Positions 5,774 through 12,580 of a stretch of 13,258 bases of DNA are shown piece after piece. The DNA is from an uncultured Spirochaetales bacterium (lineage in GTDB: Bacteria > Spirochaetota > Spirochaetia > Sphaerochaetales > Sphaerochaetaceae): positions 1-13,258 of the forward strand of contig CASEZU010000052.1 of the NCBI GenBank assembly GCA_949292445.1. The letters are read 5' to 3'. The notes under the pieces were generated by a model. That model ran no database searches, had not been told where the DNA came from, and worked only from the letters and a program-made list of their open reading frames with translations. Numbering within the stretch: the stretch's first letter is position 1; every line of letters begins with the position of its first letter. The translations under genes were made by a program, and so were the position numbers.

Positions 5774-6888
5774 TATTCCTGGAACTCCATCGGTGTCGGA
5801 CTTGTATTCTCCTTTATCTCTGCGGCGAGCTCCTTCATGAGCTCCTTAGCCTTCATCGAGAGGCGCCTCGGCGTCTCGACCATCACACGGATATACATAT
5901 CGCCGCGTGCTCCTCCGCGAGGAGAAGGAATACCGCGTCCCTTCACACGGAGCATTGTACCAGACTGTATGCCTGCTGGTATATCCACCTTGATGTTCAC
6001 GCCGTCAACAGTGGGAACAAGCACCGCAGCGCCAAGAGCCGCCTGCGTCACAGCCACCGGTATCTGGAGGTAGACATCGCTGCCCTCCCTGACGAAATAC
6101 TTGTCAGGCCGCACAGATATGAAGAGGATGAGATCGCCATCAGCACCTCCATTGGTGCCGGCATCTCCCTTGCCGCGGAGAGTGAGCCTCGCCCCGTTAT
6201 CAACACCGGCAGGGATATTGACCATCAGCTTCTCTGTCTTTGTGACTGTCCCGGTACCGTGGCAGGATGCACACGGATTCTCGATGATGTGTCCGCTTCC
6301 ACCGCATGTGCGGCATGTGGATGCCATCTGGAAGAAACCGTTGCCGCTGGTGACACGTCCCGAACCATGGCATGTCGGACAGGTCTTCCTGCCCGTTCCG
6401 CCAGTGCCTCCGCAGCTGGAGCACTTCACTTTGTGGCCGAAGGATATCTCCTTCTTGCAGCCGTTGACCGCCTCGCTGAAATCTATTGTTATGTCGTATC
6501 TGAGGGATGCGCCCGGTTCACCGTAGCTTCCACCCCGCTGCTGCCTTCCTCCTCCGCCGAAGAACGATGAGAAGAAGTCGGAGAAACCAGATCCTCCTCC
6601 GAAGATATCGGAGAAGTCGCGGTAGACATTGGAGTAATTGCCTGCAGCGCCGCCCTGGAAATCATTCATTCCGCTGAAACCGAACTGATCATACGCGCTT
6701 CTCTTCTTCGGATCAGAGAGAACCTCGTATGCCTCGCTCGCTTCCTTGAATCTCTCCTCGGCTTCCTTGTCATTCGGATGCGTGTCAGGATGGTTCTGCA
6801 GCGCTATCTTCCTGTATGCTTTCTTTATCTCATCTTCCGTCGCGGTCTTGGAGACACCAAGAACCTCGTAATAATCTCTCTTAGCCAT
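5773..6888 (-). CDS. dnaJ: Chaperone protein DnaJ (Hsp40)
   Basis: DnaJ delivers unfolded clients to DnaK and stimulates its ATPase. The 371-residue protein is a full class-I DnaJ. The J domain spans 1-70 with the essential HPD at 33-35. A Gly/Phe region lies at about 70-125. Four zinc-binding CxxCxGxG repeats begin at C156, C170, C192 and C206. The C-terminal client-binding domains run to about 345. The start is taken at 6888 ([11 protein letters not shown]), where a purine-rich AGAGGGGAG lies just upstream. An in-frame ATG at 6918 would add ten residues not seen in the family and would begin inside the dnaK-dnaJ hairpin. It follows dnaK by 68 bases containing a strong hairpin and overlaps rlmB by one base. 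Confidence 0.97.
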   Translation of the reverse strand: MAKRDYYEVLGVSKTATEDEIKKAYRKIALQNHPDTHPNDKEAEERFKEASEAYEVLSDPKKRSAYDQFGFSGMNDFQGGAAGNYSNVYRDFSDIFGGGSGFSDFFSSFFGGGGRQQRGGSYGEPGASLRYDITIDFSEAVNGCKKEISFGHKVKCSSCGGTGGTGRKTCPTCHGSGRVTSGNGFFQMASTCRTCGGSGHIIENPCASCHGTGTVTKTEKLMVNIPAGVDNGARLTLRGKGDAGTNGGADGDLILFISVRPDKYFVREGSDVYLQIPVAVTQAALGAAVLVPTVDGVNIKVDIPAGIQSGTMLRVKGRGIPSPRGGARGDMYIRVMVETPRRLSMKAKELMKELAAEIKENTSPTPMEFQE

Positions 6889-6909
6889 AACTCCCCTCTT
6901 AACGGCAGA

Positions 6910-6933
6910 AAGCAGCATGCTTCCATGCTGCTT
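6910..6933 (-). other. Intergenic hairpin between dnaK and dnaJ
   Basis: AAGCAGCATG and CATGCTGCTT form a perfect 10-bp stem with a 4-base loop. On the minus strand it is followed by TCTGCCG, so the T-run is too poor for a good intrinsic terminator. It more likely lowers read-through, or acts as a 3' stabiliser or processing point that sets DnaK above DnaJ levels. That role is inferred from position. Confidence 0.65.
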
Positions 6934-6956
6934 CCACTATAGTGCGAGGAGGCCTG

Positions 6957-8891
6957 TTACTTGACCTCTTCGTAGCTTGCATCCATCGTTCCATCATCAT
7001 TCTTGCCTGAAGATGATGAAGACTGGCTCTGGCTGTCTGCCGAGGAAGCTGACGCTCCGCCCTGTGCCCCCGCATTCTGCTGGGCAGCCTCATAGACCTT
7101 CTGTCCGAGCTCCATCGAAGCCTGCTGGACCTTCTCTGTCTTGCTCTTGAGCTCATCGGCTGTAGCATTGCTGTTCGCAAGTGCATCCTTGAGTTCCTGG
7201 AGCGCGCTCTCGATCCTGCCCCTCTCGTCTGCGGAAATCTTGTCACCGTAATCCTTGAGTGCCTTCTCCGTCGCATAGACAACGCTCTCGCCGTTGTTCT
7301 TTGCCTCGATGGTGTCCCTGGCCTTCTTATCCTCAGCAGCATGTGCCTCTGCATCCTTGACCATTCTGTCGATCTCCTGCTCGGAAAGGCCGGAAGAGGA
7401 CTCGATCCTTATCTTCTGCTCCTTGCCGGTTCCGAGATCCTTTGCGGATACATGGACAATGCCGTTGGCATCGATGTCGAAGGTGACCTCGATCTGAGGT
7501 ACTCCGCGCGGTGCAGGAGCAATGCCCTCGAGGTTGAATGTTCCGAGCGTCCTGTTCTGGGAAGCGAGCTCACGCTCACCCTGGAGGACATGGATGGATA
7601 CAGCTGTCTGACCATCGCTTGCTGTGGAGAAGATCTGGCTCTTCCTTGTAGGAATTGTCGTGTTCCTCTCGATCAGCTTCGTGCATACGCCGCCGAGCGT
7701 CTCGATACCGAGCGAAAGCGGAGTGACATCGAGAAGGAGGACGTCCTTCACATCACCCTTGAGAATACCGCCCTGGATGGATGCGCCTACAGCGACGACC
7801 TCATCAGGGTTGACTCCCTTGTGCGGCTCCTTGCCGAAGAGATCCTTCACAAGCGCCTGGACACAAGGGATCCTGGAGGAACCGCCGACGAGGATGACCT
7901 CATCAACGCCCGATGCTGAGATACCGGCATCGCGGAGAGCATTCTCACACGGGATCCTTGTCCTCTCGACAAGCGGGGCGATCATCTGCTCGAACTTAGC
8001 CCTTGTGAGCTCCATCTGGAGGTGCTTCGGGCCTGTTGCATCAGCTGTGATGAACGGCAGGTTTATAGTTGTTGTCGTCGAGGACGAAAGCACGATCTTC
8101 GCCTGCTCTGCAGCTTCCTTGAGCCTCTGCAGCGCCATCTTGTCCTGCGAGAGGTCGATGCCTGTGTTCTTCTTGAAGTCCGCGACCATCCAGTCAATGA
8201 TCACCTGATCGATATTGTCTCCTCCGAGGTGCGTGTCTCCGTTTGTCGACTTGACCTCGAAAACACCGTCACCGAGCTCGAGGATGGAGATATCGAAAGT
8301 ACCGCCGCCGAAATCGTAGACAGCGATCGTCTCCTCCTTATCGGACTTGTCCTTGCCGAATCCGTATGCGAGGGCAGCCGCTGTAGGTTCGTTGACAATC
8401 CTCTTGACCTCAAGGCCAGCGATGCGTCCGGCATCCTTTGTCGCCTGGCGCTGTGCATCGTTGAAGTAAGCAGGAACTGTGATGACAGCTTCTGTCACAG
8501 GCTCTCCGAGGTAATCCTCAGCCGTCTTCTTCATCTTCTGAAGGACGATTGCTGAAATCTCCTGCGGAGAATACTCATGTCCCCTGATGGAGACCTTTAT
8601 CTCATCATTGGCGCCTGCCACAACCTTGTACGGCACCATTTTGATTTCCTCTGCGACCTCATGGTACTTCCTTCCCATGAATCTCTTGATGGAATAAACG
8701 GTGTTCTCAGGATTCGTGACCATCTGGTTCTTCGCGGGCTTGCCCACGAGGCGGTCGCTATCCGTGAAACCGACTACGGACGGGGTCGTCCTGTCTCCCT
8801 CGCTGTTAGCGATTACTACAGGCTCGCTGCCTTCCATCACGGCAACGCAGCTGTTTGTTGTTCCAAGGTCTATGCCTATGATCTTTCCCAT
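6957..8891 (-). CDS. dnaK: Chaperone protein DnaK (Hsp70)
   Basis: DnaK is the ATP-dependent Hsp70 that binds exposed hydrophobic segments in the cytosol. The 644-residue protein is complete. The three Hsp70 signatures are IDLGTTNS (7-14), [14 protein letters not shown] (191-204) and [11 protein letters not shown] (332-342). The interdomain linker DVLLLD is at 383-388, and the substrate-binding domain follows. The lid ends in a Gln/Ser-rich tail and EEVK, a shortened form of the usual EEVKDKK end. The ATG at 8891 has GGAGA nine bases upstream. It lies between grpE (85-base gap) and dnaJ (68-base gap), the common grpE-dnaK-dnaJ order. An extra promoter may overlap the grpE stop. Long open frames on the opposite strand are codon-usage shadows. 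Confidence 0.98.
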   Translation of the reverse strand: MGKIIGIDLGTTNSCVAVMEGSEPVVIANSEGDRTTPSVVGFTDSDRLVGKPAKNQMVTNPENTVYSIKRFMGRKYHEVAEEIKMVPYKVVAGANDEIKVSIRGHEYSPQEISAIVLQKMKKTAEDYLGEPVTEAVITVPAYFNDAQRQATKDAGRIAGLEVKRIVNEPTAAALAYGFGKDKSDKEETIAVYDFGGGTFDISILELGDGVFEVKSTNGDTHLGGDNIDQVIIDWMVADFKKNTGIDLSQDKMALQRLKEAAEQAKIVLSSSTTTTINLPFITADATGPKHLQMELTRAKFEQMIAPLVERTRIPCENALRDAGISASGVDEVILVGGSSRIPCVQALVKDLFGKEPHKGVNPDEVVAVGASIQGGILKGDVKDVLLLDVTPLSLGIETLGGVCTKLIERNTTIPTRKSQIFSTASDGQTAVSIHVLQGERELASQNRTLGTFNLEGIAPAPRGVPQIEVTFDIDANGIVHVSAKDLGTGKEQKIRIESSSGLSEQEIDRMVKDAEAHAAEDKKARDTIEAKNNGESVVYATEKALKDYGDKISADERGRIESALQELKDALANSNATADELKSKTEKVQQASMELGQKVYEAAQQNAGAQGGASASSADSQSQSSSSSGKNDDGTMDASYEEVK

Positions 8892-8924
8892 TTTATCTTC
8901 TCTCCATATTTATCAAAGTCATTG

Positions 8925-8940
8925 CGGAGCCTCTGCTCCG
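8925..8940 (-). other. Hairpin in the dnaK leader
   Basis: CGGAGC and GCTCCG form a GC-rich 6-bp stem with a 4-base loop. There is no T-run, so it is not an intrinsic terminator. If the internal dnaK promoter is real, the stem starts five bases from the +1 near 8945, similar to the rpsT and grpE leaders. It could otherwise be a processing or stabilising element in the grpE-dnaK transcript. Confidence 0.5.
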
Positions 8941-8951
8941 TATCCAGTGGT

Positions 8952-8980
8952 AAAATAATAAGGCCCGGTATATTCGTCAA
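8952..8980 (-). promoter_or_regulatory. Candidate internal dnaK promoter overlapping the grpE stop
   Basis: On the minus strand TTGACG (complement of 8975-8980) covers the grpE stop codon. After 17 bases comes TATTTT (complement of 8952-8957), four of six to TATAAT. The predicted +1 is near 8945. Called by eye in an AT-rich gap, so only moderate support. Confidence 0.4.
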
Positions 8981-9564
8981 TTGCTTTTGGGTTTTCCCAC
9001 GACAACCTTTGCGGCCCTTATTACCTTGCCATGCAGCTTGTAGCCTTTCATGAAGACCTGCAGGACCTTTTCCCTGTCCAGTCCGTCGACTTCCTGCATC
9101 ATGCAGGCCTCCATATCTGAAGGATTGAAATCCTCTCCCTCCGGCGAATAAGCCTCGAGTCCCCAGTTGTTCTTCAGAAGCGTATGAAGCTGATCCTCGA
9201 CCATGACAACACCGGTCTTTATTGTATCGAAGTCCTTCGACTTCTCCGAAGCCTCTATGGCTCTGGAGAAGTTGTCAAGCGGATCGAGGAGATCGCGAAT
9301 GAGGGCCTCATTGGCATACTTCACGGCATTCTCCTTCTCCTGCCTGAGGCGCTTCTTGTAGTTCTCAGTTTCCGCAGCTTCCCTCAGCGCCTTGTCACGG
9401 AGCGAAGCCACCGTCTCCTCAAGCTCCTTCACCTTGGCACGGAGCGTCTCAAGCTCGCTTTCTTTCTCTTCTGCAGAGCTGTCGGATGCGGCAGCAGCTG
9501 TCTCCTCTTCCTTAACGGCGGAAGCCTCTCCGGCCTCCTCCTTCCTGATTTCCTCGTCAGCCAT
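8977..9564 (-). CDS. grpE: Nucleotide exchange factor GrpE
   Basis: GrpE dimerises and releases ADP from DnaK. With the start at 9564 the protein has 195 residues, like E. coli GrpE (197). A charged N-terminal region (about 1-45) leads into the long dimerisation helix. The family core follows: YKKRLRQEKENAVKYANEAL, then LLDPLDNFSRAIE. The C-terminal beta domain has the signature YKLHGKVIRAAKVVVGKP just before the end. MADEEIRKEE is chosen as the start because AAGAGG lies seven bases upstream. An in-frame ATG at 9597 would add MKKKKNKRGSN but has no properly spaced ribosome site. It is the first gene of grpE-dnaK-dnaJ-rlmB and is divergent from the dehydrogenase gene. hrcA, often next to grpE in other bacteria, is absent here. 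Confidence 0.95.
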   Translation of the reverse strand: MADEEIRKEEAGEASAVKEEETAAAASDSSAEEKESELETLRAKVKELEETVASLRDKALREAAETENYKKRLRQEKENAVKYANEALIRDLLDPLDNFSRAIEASEKSKDFDTIKTGVVMVEDQLHTLLKNNWGLEAYSPEGEDFNPSDMEACMMQEVDGLDREKVLQVFMKGYKLHGKVIRAAKVVVGKPKSN

Positions 9565-9605
9565 ATTTGAGCCTCTTTTATTCTTTTTCTTCTTCATTTC
9601 CAGTT

Positions 9606-9622
9606 AAAAAGCCCGCAGGGGC
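9606..9622 (-). other. Mini hairpin plus T-run at predicted 5' end of grpE mRNA
   Basis: On the minus strand GCCC-CTGC-GGGC (9622-9611) is a 4-bp GC stem with a 4-base loop, followed directly by TTTTT (9610-9606). It starts two bases after the +1 predicted from the grpE promoter (9624). The upstream neighbour is divergent, so it cannot terminate an upstream gene. The stem is short, so the evidence is modest. Confidence 0.4.
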
Positions 9623-9630
9623 ACAATGGT

Positions 9631-9659
9631 AAGTTAACAACTGCTGAGGAAATGGTCAA
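9631..9659 (-). promoter_or_regulatory. Candidate promoter of the grpE-dnaK-dnaJ-rlmB operon
   Basis: On the minus strand TTGACC (complement of 9654-9659), 17 bases, then TAACTT (complement of 9631-9636) preceded by TGT. This is almost the same as the rpsT promoter and looks like an ordinary housekeeping-sigma promoter. No CIRCE repeat (TTAGCACTC-N9-GAGTGCTAA) is seen in the whole grpE upstream region. Confidence 0.6.
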
Positions 9660-9669
9660 ACGAGGTGCA

Positions 9670-9679
9670 TCCCGCGGGA
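9670..9679. promoter_or_regulatory. Perfect 10-bp palindrome between grpE and the dehydrogenase gene
   Basis: TCCCGCGGGA is symmetric and lies between the grpE -35 (9654-9659) and the suspected -10 of the dehydrogenase gene (9688-9693), where a regulator could affect both. A related TCCC-T-GGGA lies upstream of dus at 2703-2711. It is short, so it may be chance. Confidence 0.25.
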
Positions 9680-9687
9680 AAAGGCGG

Positions 9688-9693
9688 TAGACT
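9688..9693 (+). promoter_or_regulatory. Candidate -10 of the dehydrogenase gene (possibly leaderless)
   Basis: TAGACT at 9688-9693 (four of six to TATAAT) ends six bases before the ATG at 9700, so the predicted +1 is the A of the start codon. No convincing -35 is visible. The nearest purine run, AAGGCGG at 9681-9687, is 12 bases from the ATG, long for a ribosome site, but it remains an alternative if transcription starts further upstream. Confidence 0.3.
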
Positions 9694-9699
9694 CTCCAT

Positions 9700-10656
9700 A
9701 TGAGGATAACAGTACTCGACGGAACAGCACTCAACCCGGGAGATCTCTCCTGGGAAGGATTCAGCAGCATAGGCATTCTCGATGTCTACGGCAGGACAGA
9801 GGAAGATGAGATCATCCCCAGATGCCTCGACACGGACGCCGTCATCACGAACAAGGTGCCGATGACAAGGGAGACGATGGAGAAACTCCCGAAGCTGAAA
9901 TACATAGGCATAACAGCCACAGGATACAATATAGTAGACACAGCAGCAGCCTCGGAGATGGGCATCATTGTCACCAATGTGCCGGAATACAGCACCGAGG
10001 GGGTGGCTGAGTCGGTATTCGCCCACATTCTGGAATTCACCCACCGCGTGATGCAGCACTCAGAGCGGGTGAAAAGCGGGGAATGGGGAGCATCGGGAAT
10101 GTTCGCCTACCCCTGCTATCCTCTGCAGGAGCTGTACGGGAAGACAATCGGCATTGTCGGCATGGGGCACATAGGCATGAGGACTGCGGAGATCGCGGCA
10201 GCCTTCGGCATGGCTGTACTGTACACATCAAGAAGCCCTAAGCCGGATGCCGAGGAGAAGGGCTTCAGGAAAGTCACGCTGGAAGAACTCCTCTCTGCCT
10301 CTGACTTCGTCTCTCTCCATGTCCCGCTCACACCGGAGACGGAAAGGATGATGGACAGGGAAAAACTGGGAATGATGAAAAGCTCTGCTATTCTCATCAA
10401 CACAGCCCGCGGAGCCCTCATCGATGAAGAGGCTCTTTATGAAGCCCTGAGGGACGGGAAGATAGCCGGAGCCGGACTTGATGTGCTCACGGAAGAGCCG
10501 CCCGTGCATGGCTCACCGCTCTTCTCACTCCCGGAGTGCATCGTGACTCCCCACACGGCCTGGGCTGCGAAAGAAACGAGACAGAGGCTGATGAACTCAG
10601 CCCTAGAGAATCTCGTCTGTTTCATGATAGGAACTCCGAAGAACATTGTCAGATGA
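9700..10656 (+). CDS. D-2-hydroxyacid dehydrogenase, glycerate/hydroxypyruvate reductase type
   Basis: This 318-residue enzyme of the D-isomer-specific 2-hydroxyacid dehydrogenase family interconverts a 2-keto acid and a D-2-hydroxy acid with NAD(P)H. The N-terminal substrate domain includes ITATGYNIVD (71-80). The nucleotide-binding fold has GIVGMGHIG (151-159). The catalytic triad is in place: R237 in NTARGALID, E266 in DVLTEEPP and H285 in TPHTAWA. At the end of the second strand, YTSRSPKP (175-182) has S-R in place of the acidic residue typical of NAD-dependent members, and resembles NADPH-using glyoxylate/hydroxypyruvate reductases. That suggests NADPH preference, but this is inference. 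The exact substrate cannot be read from sequence. It is divergent from grpE and convergent with the coiled-coil gene, sharing a terminator-like hairpin. Confidence 0.9.
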   Translation: MRITVLDGTALNPGDLSWEGFSSIGILDVYGRTEEDEIIPRCLDTDAVITNKVPMTRETMEKLPKLKYIGITATGYNIVDTAAASEMGIIVTNVPEYSTEGVAESVFAHILEFTHRVMQHSERVKSGEWGASGMFAYPCYPLQELYGKTIGIVGMGHIGMRTAEIAAAFGMAVLYTSRSPKPDAEEKGFRKVTLEELLSASDFVSLHVPLTPETERMMDREKLGMMKSSAILINTARGALIDEEALYEALRDGKIAGAGLDVLTEEPPVHGSPLFSLPECIVTPHTAWAAKETRQRLMNSALENLVCFMIGTPKNIVR

Positions 10657-10657
10657 T

Positions 10658-10681
10658 GAAAACGGCTCCCCGGAGGGAGCC
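10658..10681 (-). terminator. Intrinsic terminator of the coiled-coil gene, possibly bidirectional
   Basis: GGCTCCC and GGGAGCC (10664-10670, 10675-10681) form a perfect 7-bp stem with a 4-base loop. On the minus strand it is followed by GTTTTC and lies 4 bases after the coiled-coil gene's stop. On the plus strand it starts 7 bases after the dehydrogenase stop, but the following TCTGTC is a poor T-run, so it works better for the minus-strand gene. Confidence 0.7.
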
Positions 10682-10685
10682 TCTG

Positions 10686-12572
10686 TCAGTCATCATCGCC
10701 GAGGTCGACTTCCTCGACATTGCCGGTGAAGATGTCATCGGGGAATTCCTCGATCATCTCCTCCGGTTTCTTTGAAGCCTCCGCGGCCTTCGCACTATCC
10801 GCTTCAGCTTCCTTCTTCTTTTCCGGCTCAGCCGCCTTCTTCATCTCCGCCTGCTTCTTCTCCTTCTCCAGGTTCGATATCTGGAGTTTCAGGCGCACCA
10901 GAGCCGCCTCCTCGCTGATTCTTGCGCTCTTGGACTTCTGCATCTCGTCATTGAGCCGCTCGAGCGTCTTGTTCCGCTCCTCGATCTCGCTGTCGAGCCT
11001 GCCCCTGTCCTGCTGGGCTGTGAAGAGTTCCTCGCGTGTGGATGTTATTGTCTCGGAAAGATTCTGCAGCTGCTCCTCGGAAACCCTGATCTTCCTGTCC
11101 AGCTCCTGCAGCCTCTCGACAGAATCCTGTATCCTCTCCTGCTCTCCCTGTGAAAGGAGGGTTATCGTCTCTCTTGTGTCATTGATGCGGTCGGCAATCG
11201 CCTTGACGAAAGCATCTGCATCGCTCTTTATGCGGTCATAGCGCTGGTTGACGCCCTCGAGCATCTCCGAGAAGCTCTTGGAAAGGGCATCTTTGGAAGC
11301 CTCGATGAATGAGCTGCGCTCACCGTCGAGAGCAAGGCGCGCCGACTCGACATTCCTGAGGGCTTCGGCAACAGCCTCCTTGGTGTTTTCCTCCGCCTGC
11401 ACCCTCTCATCGCCGAAGGAGGAGAGAGCCGATGAGACCGCAGCCTTCTCGCTGCTGAATGCCGCAAGCACACTCTCCGCCTCTGTGGAAAGGACCTTCT
11501 TCTTCTCCTCGACAAAAGCCTCGATAGAACTCTTCTGCTCCTTCATAAGCTCATCCATGCGTCCGGAGAGCATGTCGATATTGTCAGAAAGCTCGCTCTT
11601 CCTGCGCTCGATATCATCGCCGGCACTCCTGATGAGTTCCTCCATGGAGGATCTGGCTGCAGCAAGCATTGCCTCTGTCTCAGCTGACACATCGTTCTTT
11701 CTCTTATCCAGCCCGGACGCAAAAGCTGCAGCAGCCTCCTCGCCCTGCTCCTTTATGCCGCCGGAGAGTTTCTGCAGCTCCCCGATTGTTTCGGTAAGCT
11801 CCGTCCTGTAGGAATCGAGCTCCGCCTTGCCTTCCTCAAGGCTGCGGATGATGCTGTCCCTTCTGTTCTCCGTATCGACAGCCTGATCCTCGGCTTTCTT
11901 CATCTCGCTGTCGGAGAAGGCCTTGAAATCCATCCTCTCCTGAGTGACAAAGGAGCTGAAAAGTTCCTTTGCCCTCTCGATCTGCTGTGAGAAGGCCGCG
12001 AGCATCTCCTGATTCTCGCTCTTCTGGTTCTCGGAAGCGGTCCTGAGGCTTTCCTGCGTGGCAGCCACCAGGCGGACATACTCAGCCTTCATGTCCTGGA
12101 GCTGATTCATGTTCTTCTCCGCTTCTGAACGGAAGGAATCCATGCGCTCATTGACCGCCTCGACCTTCCTCACCTCCTGCTGCACCGCGGATATCCTCGC
12201 CTCAGCCTGATCGGTTGAGATCCTGAGCTTCTCAAGCGCTGCCTTGTACTCTGCGCACACGGACTGCAGCGCCGCAAGGTCCTCCTGATAATCAGAGAGC
12301 GTCTTCAGCGAGTCGCTTATCTGACGTACCATATCCTCAGCCTGCGATGTGGACATCTCGACATTCTGCTGGCACTCCTTGGCAGTAGTGCGCATCCTGT
12401 CCAGCGTTGATGCGGACTCGGTGCGGAAAGCAGCCTGCTGCATCGTGATCATCTTGGACATCCTGTCATTCTTGATGTTGCGCCTGACAATGAGGACGAC
12501 GATGAGATTCAGTAGAAACGAGACGAGCAGTATCAAGGCTCCGAACAAAAGCAACTGGGAATCAATCTGCAT
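10686..12572 (-). CDS. Single-pass membrane-anchored long coiled-coil protein (SpiroCoCo-like)
   Basis: The 628-residue protein has a six-residue N-terminus, one hydrophobic segment at about 7-29, then RRNIKNDR. By the positive-inside rule the rest faces the cytoplasm. Residues from about 40 to 575 are charged, Glu/Lys/Ala/Ser-rich and almost free of Gly and Pro, a near-continuous coiled coil. A fully extended coil of that length would be roughly 80 nm. The C-terminus is Lys/Glu/Ala-rich and ends in a distinct acidic tail, EEFPDDIFTGNVEEVDLGDD, which could be a binding peptide. I recall a spirochaete-restricted family named SpiroCoCo with this build, but could not check. A structural or envelope-scaffold role is inference. 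The ATG at 12572 has AGAGG five bases upstream, overlapping the TAG stop of the HAD gene 8 bases away, so the two are probably translationally coupled. Confidence 0.8.
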   Translation of the reverse strand: MQIDSQLLLFGALILLVSFLLNLIVVLIVRRNIKNDRMSKMITMQQAAFRTESASTLDRMRTTAKECQQNVEMSTSQAEDMVRQISDSLKTLSDYQEDLAALQSVCAEYKAALEKLRISTDQAEARISAVQQEVRKVEAVNERMDSFRSEAEKNMNQLQDMKAEYVRLVAATQESLRTASENQKSENQEMLAAFSQQIERAKELFSSFVTQERMDFKAFSDSEMKKAEDQAVDTENRRDSIIRSLEEGKAELDSYRTELTETIGELQKLSGGIKEQGEEAAAAFASGLDKRKNDVSAETEAMLAAARSSMEELIRSAGDDIERRKSELSDNIDMLSGRMDELMKEQKSSIEAFVEEKKKVLSTEAESVLAAFSSEKAAVSSALSSFGDERVQAEENTKEAVAEALRNVESARLALDGERSSFIEASKDALSKSFSEMLEGVNQRYDRIKSDADAFVKAIADRINDTRETITLLSQGEQERIQDSVERLQELDRKIRVSEEQLQNLSETITSTREELFTAQQDRGRLDSEIEERNKTLERLNDEMQKSKSARISEEAALVRLKLQISNLEKEKKQAEMKKAAEPEKKKEAEADSAKAAEASKKPEEMIEEFPDDIFTGNVEEVDLGDDD

Positions 12573-12580
12573 AACGACCT

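Noticed and set aside
6889..6918. Ten-residue N-terminal extension of DnaJ starting at 6918
   Set aside because: No ribosome site there; the family start [11 protein letters not shown] at 6888 has one, and the longer start lies inside a hairpin.
7341..8555. Three long plus-strand open frames opposite dnaK (7341-7919, 7624-8208, 8022-8555)
   Set aside because: They lie wholly antisense to an intact, conserved dnaK and show no recognisable domain; such frames are expected opposite GC-rich coding sequence.
9565..9597. GrpE start at 9597 adding MKKKKNKRGSN
   Set aside because: GGAA is only one base from that ATG, whereas AAGAGG is well placed for 9564, which also gives the usual family length.
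10720..11811. Ser/Leu-rich plus-strand open frames at 10720-11241 and 11248-11811 looking like membrane proteins
   Set aside because: They are the antisense image of a Glu/Lys-rich coiled coil, which commonly yields Ser/Leu-rich shadow frames.
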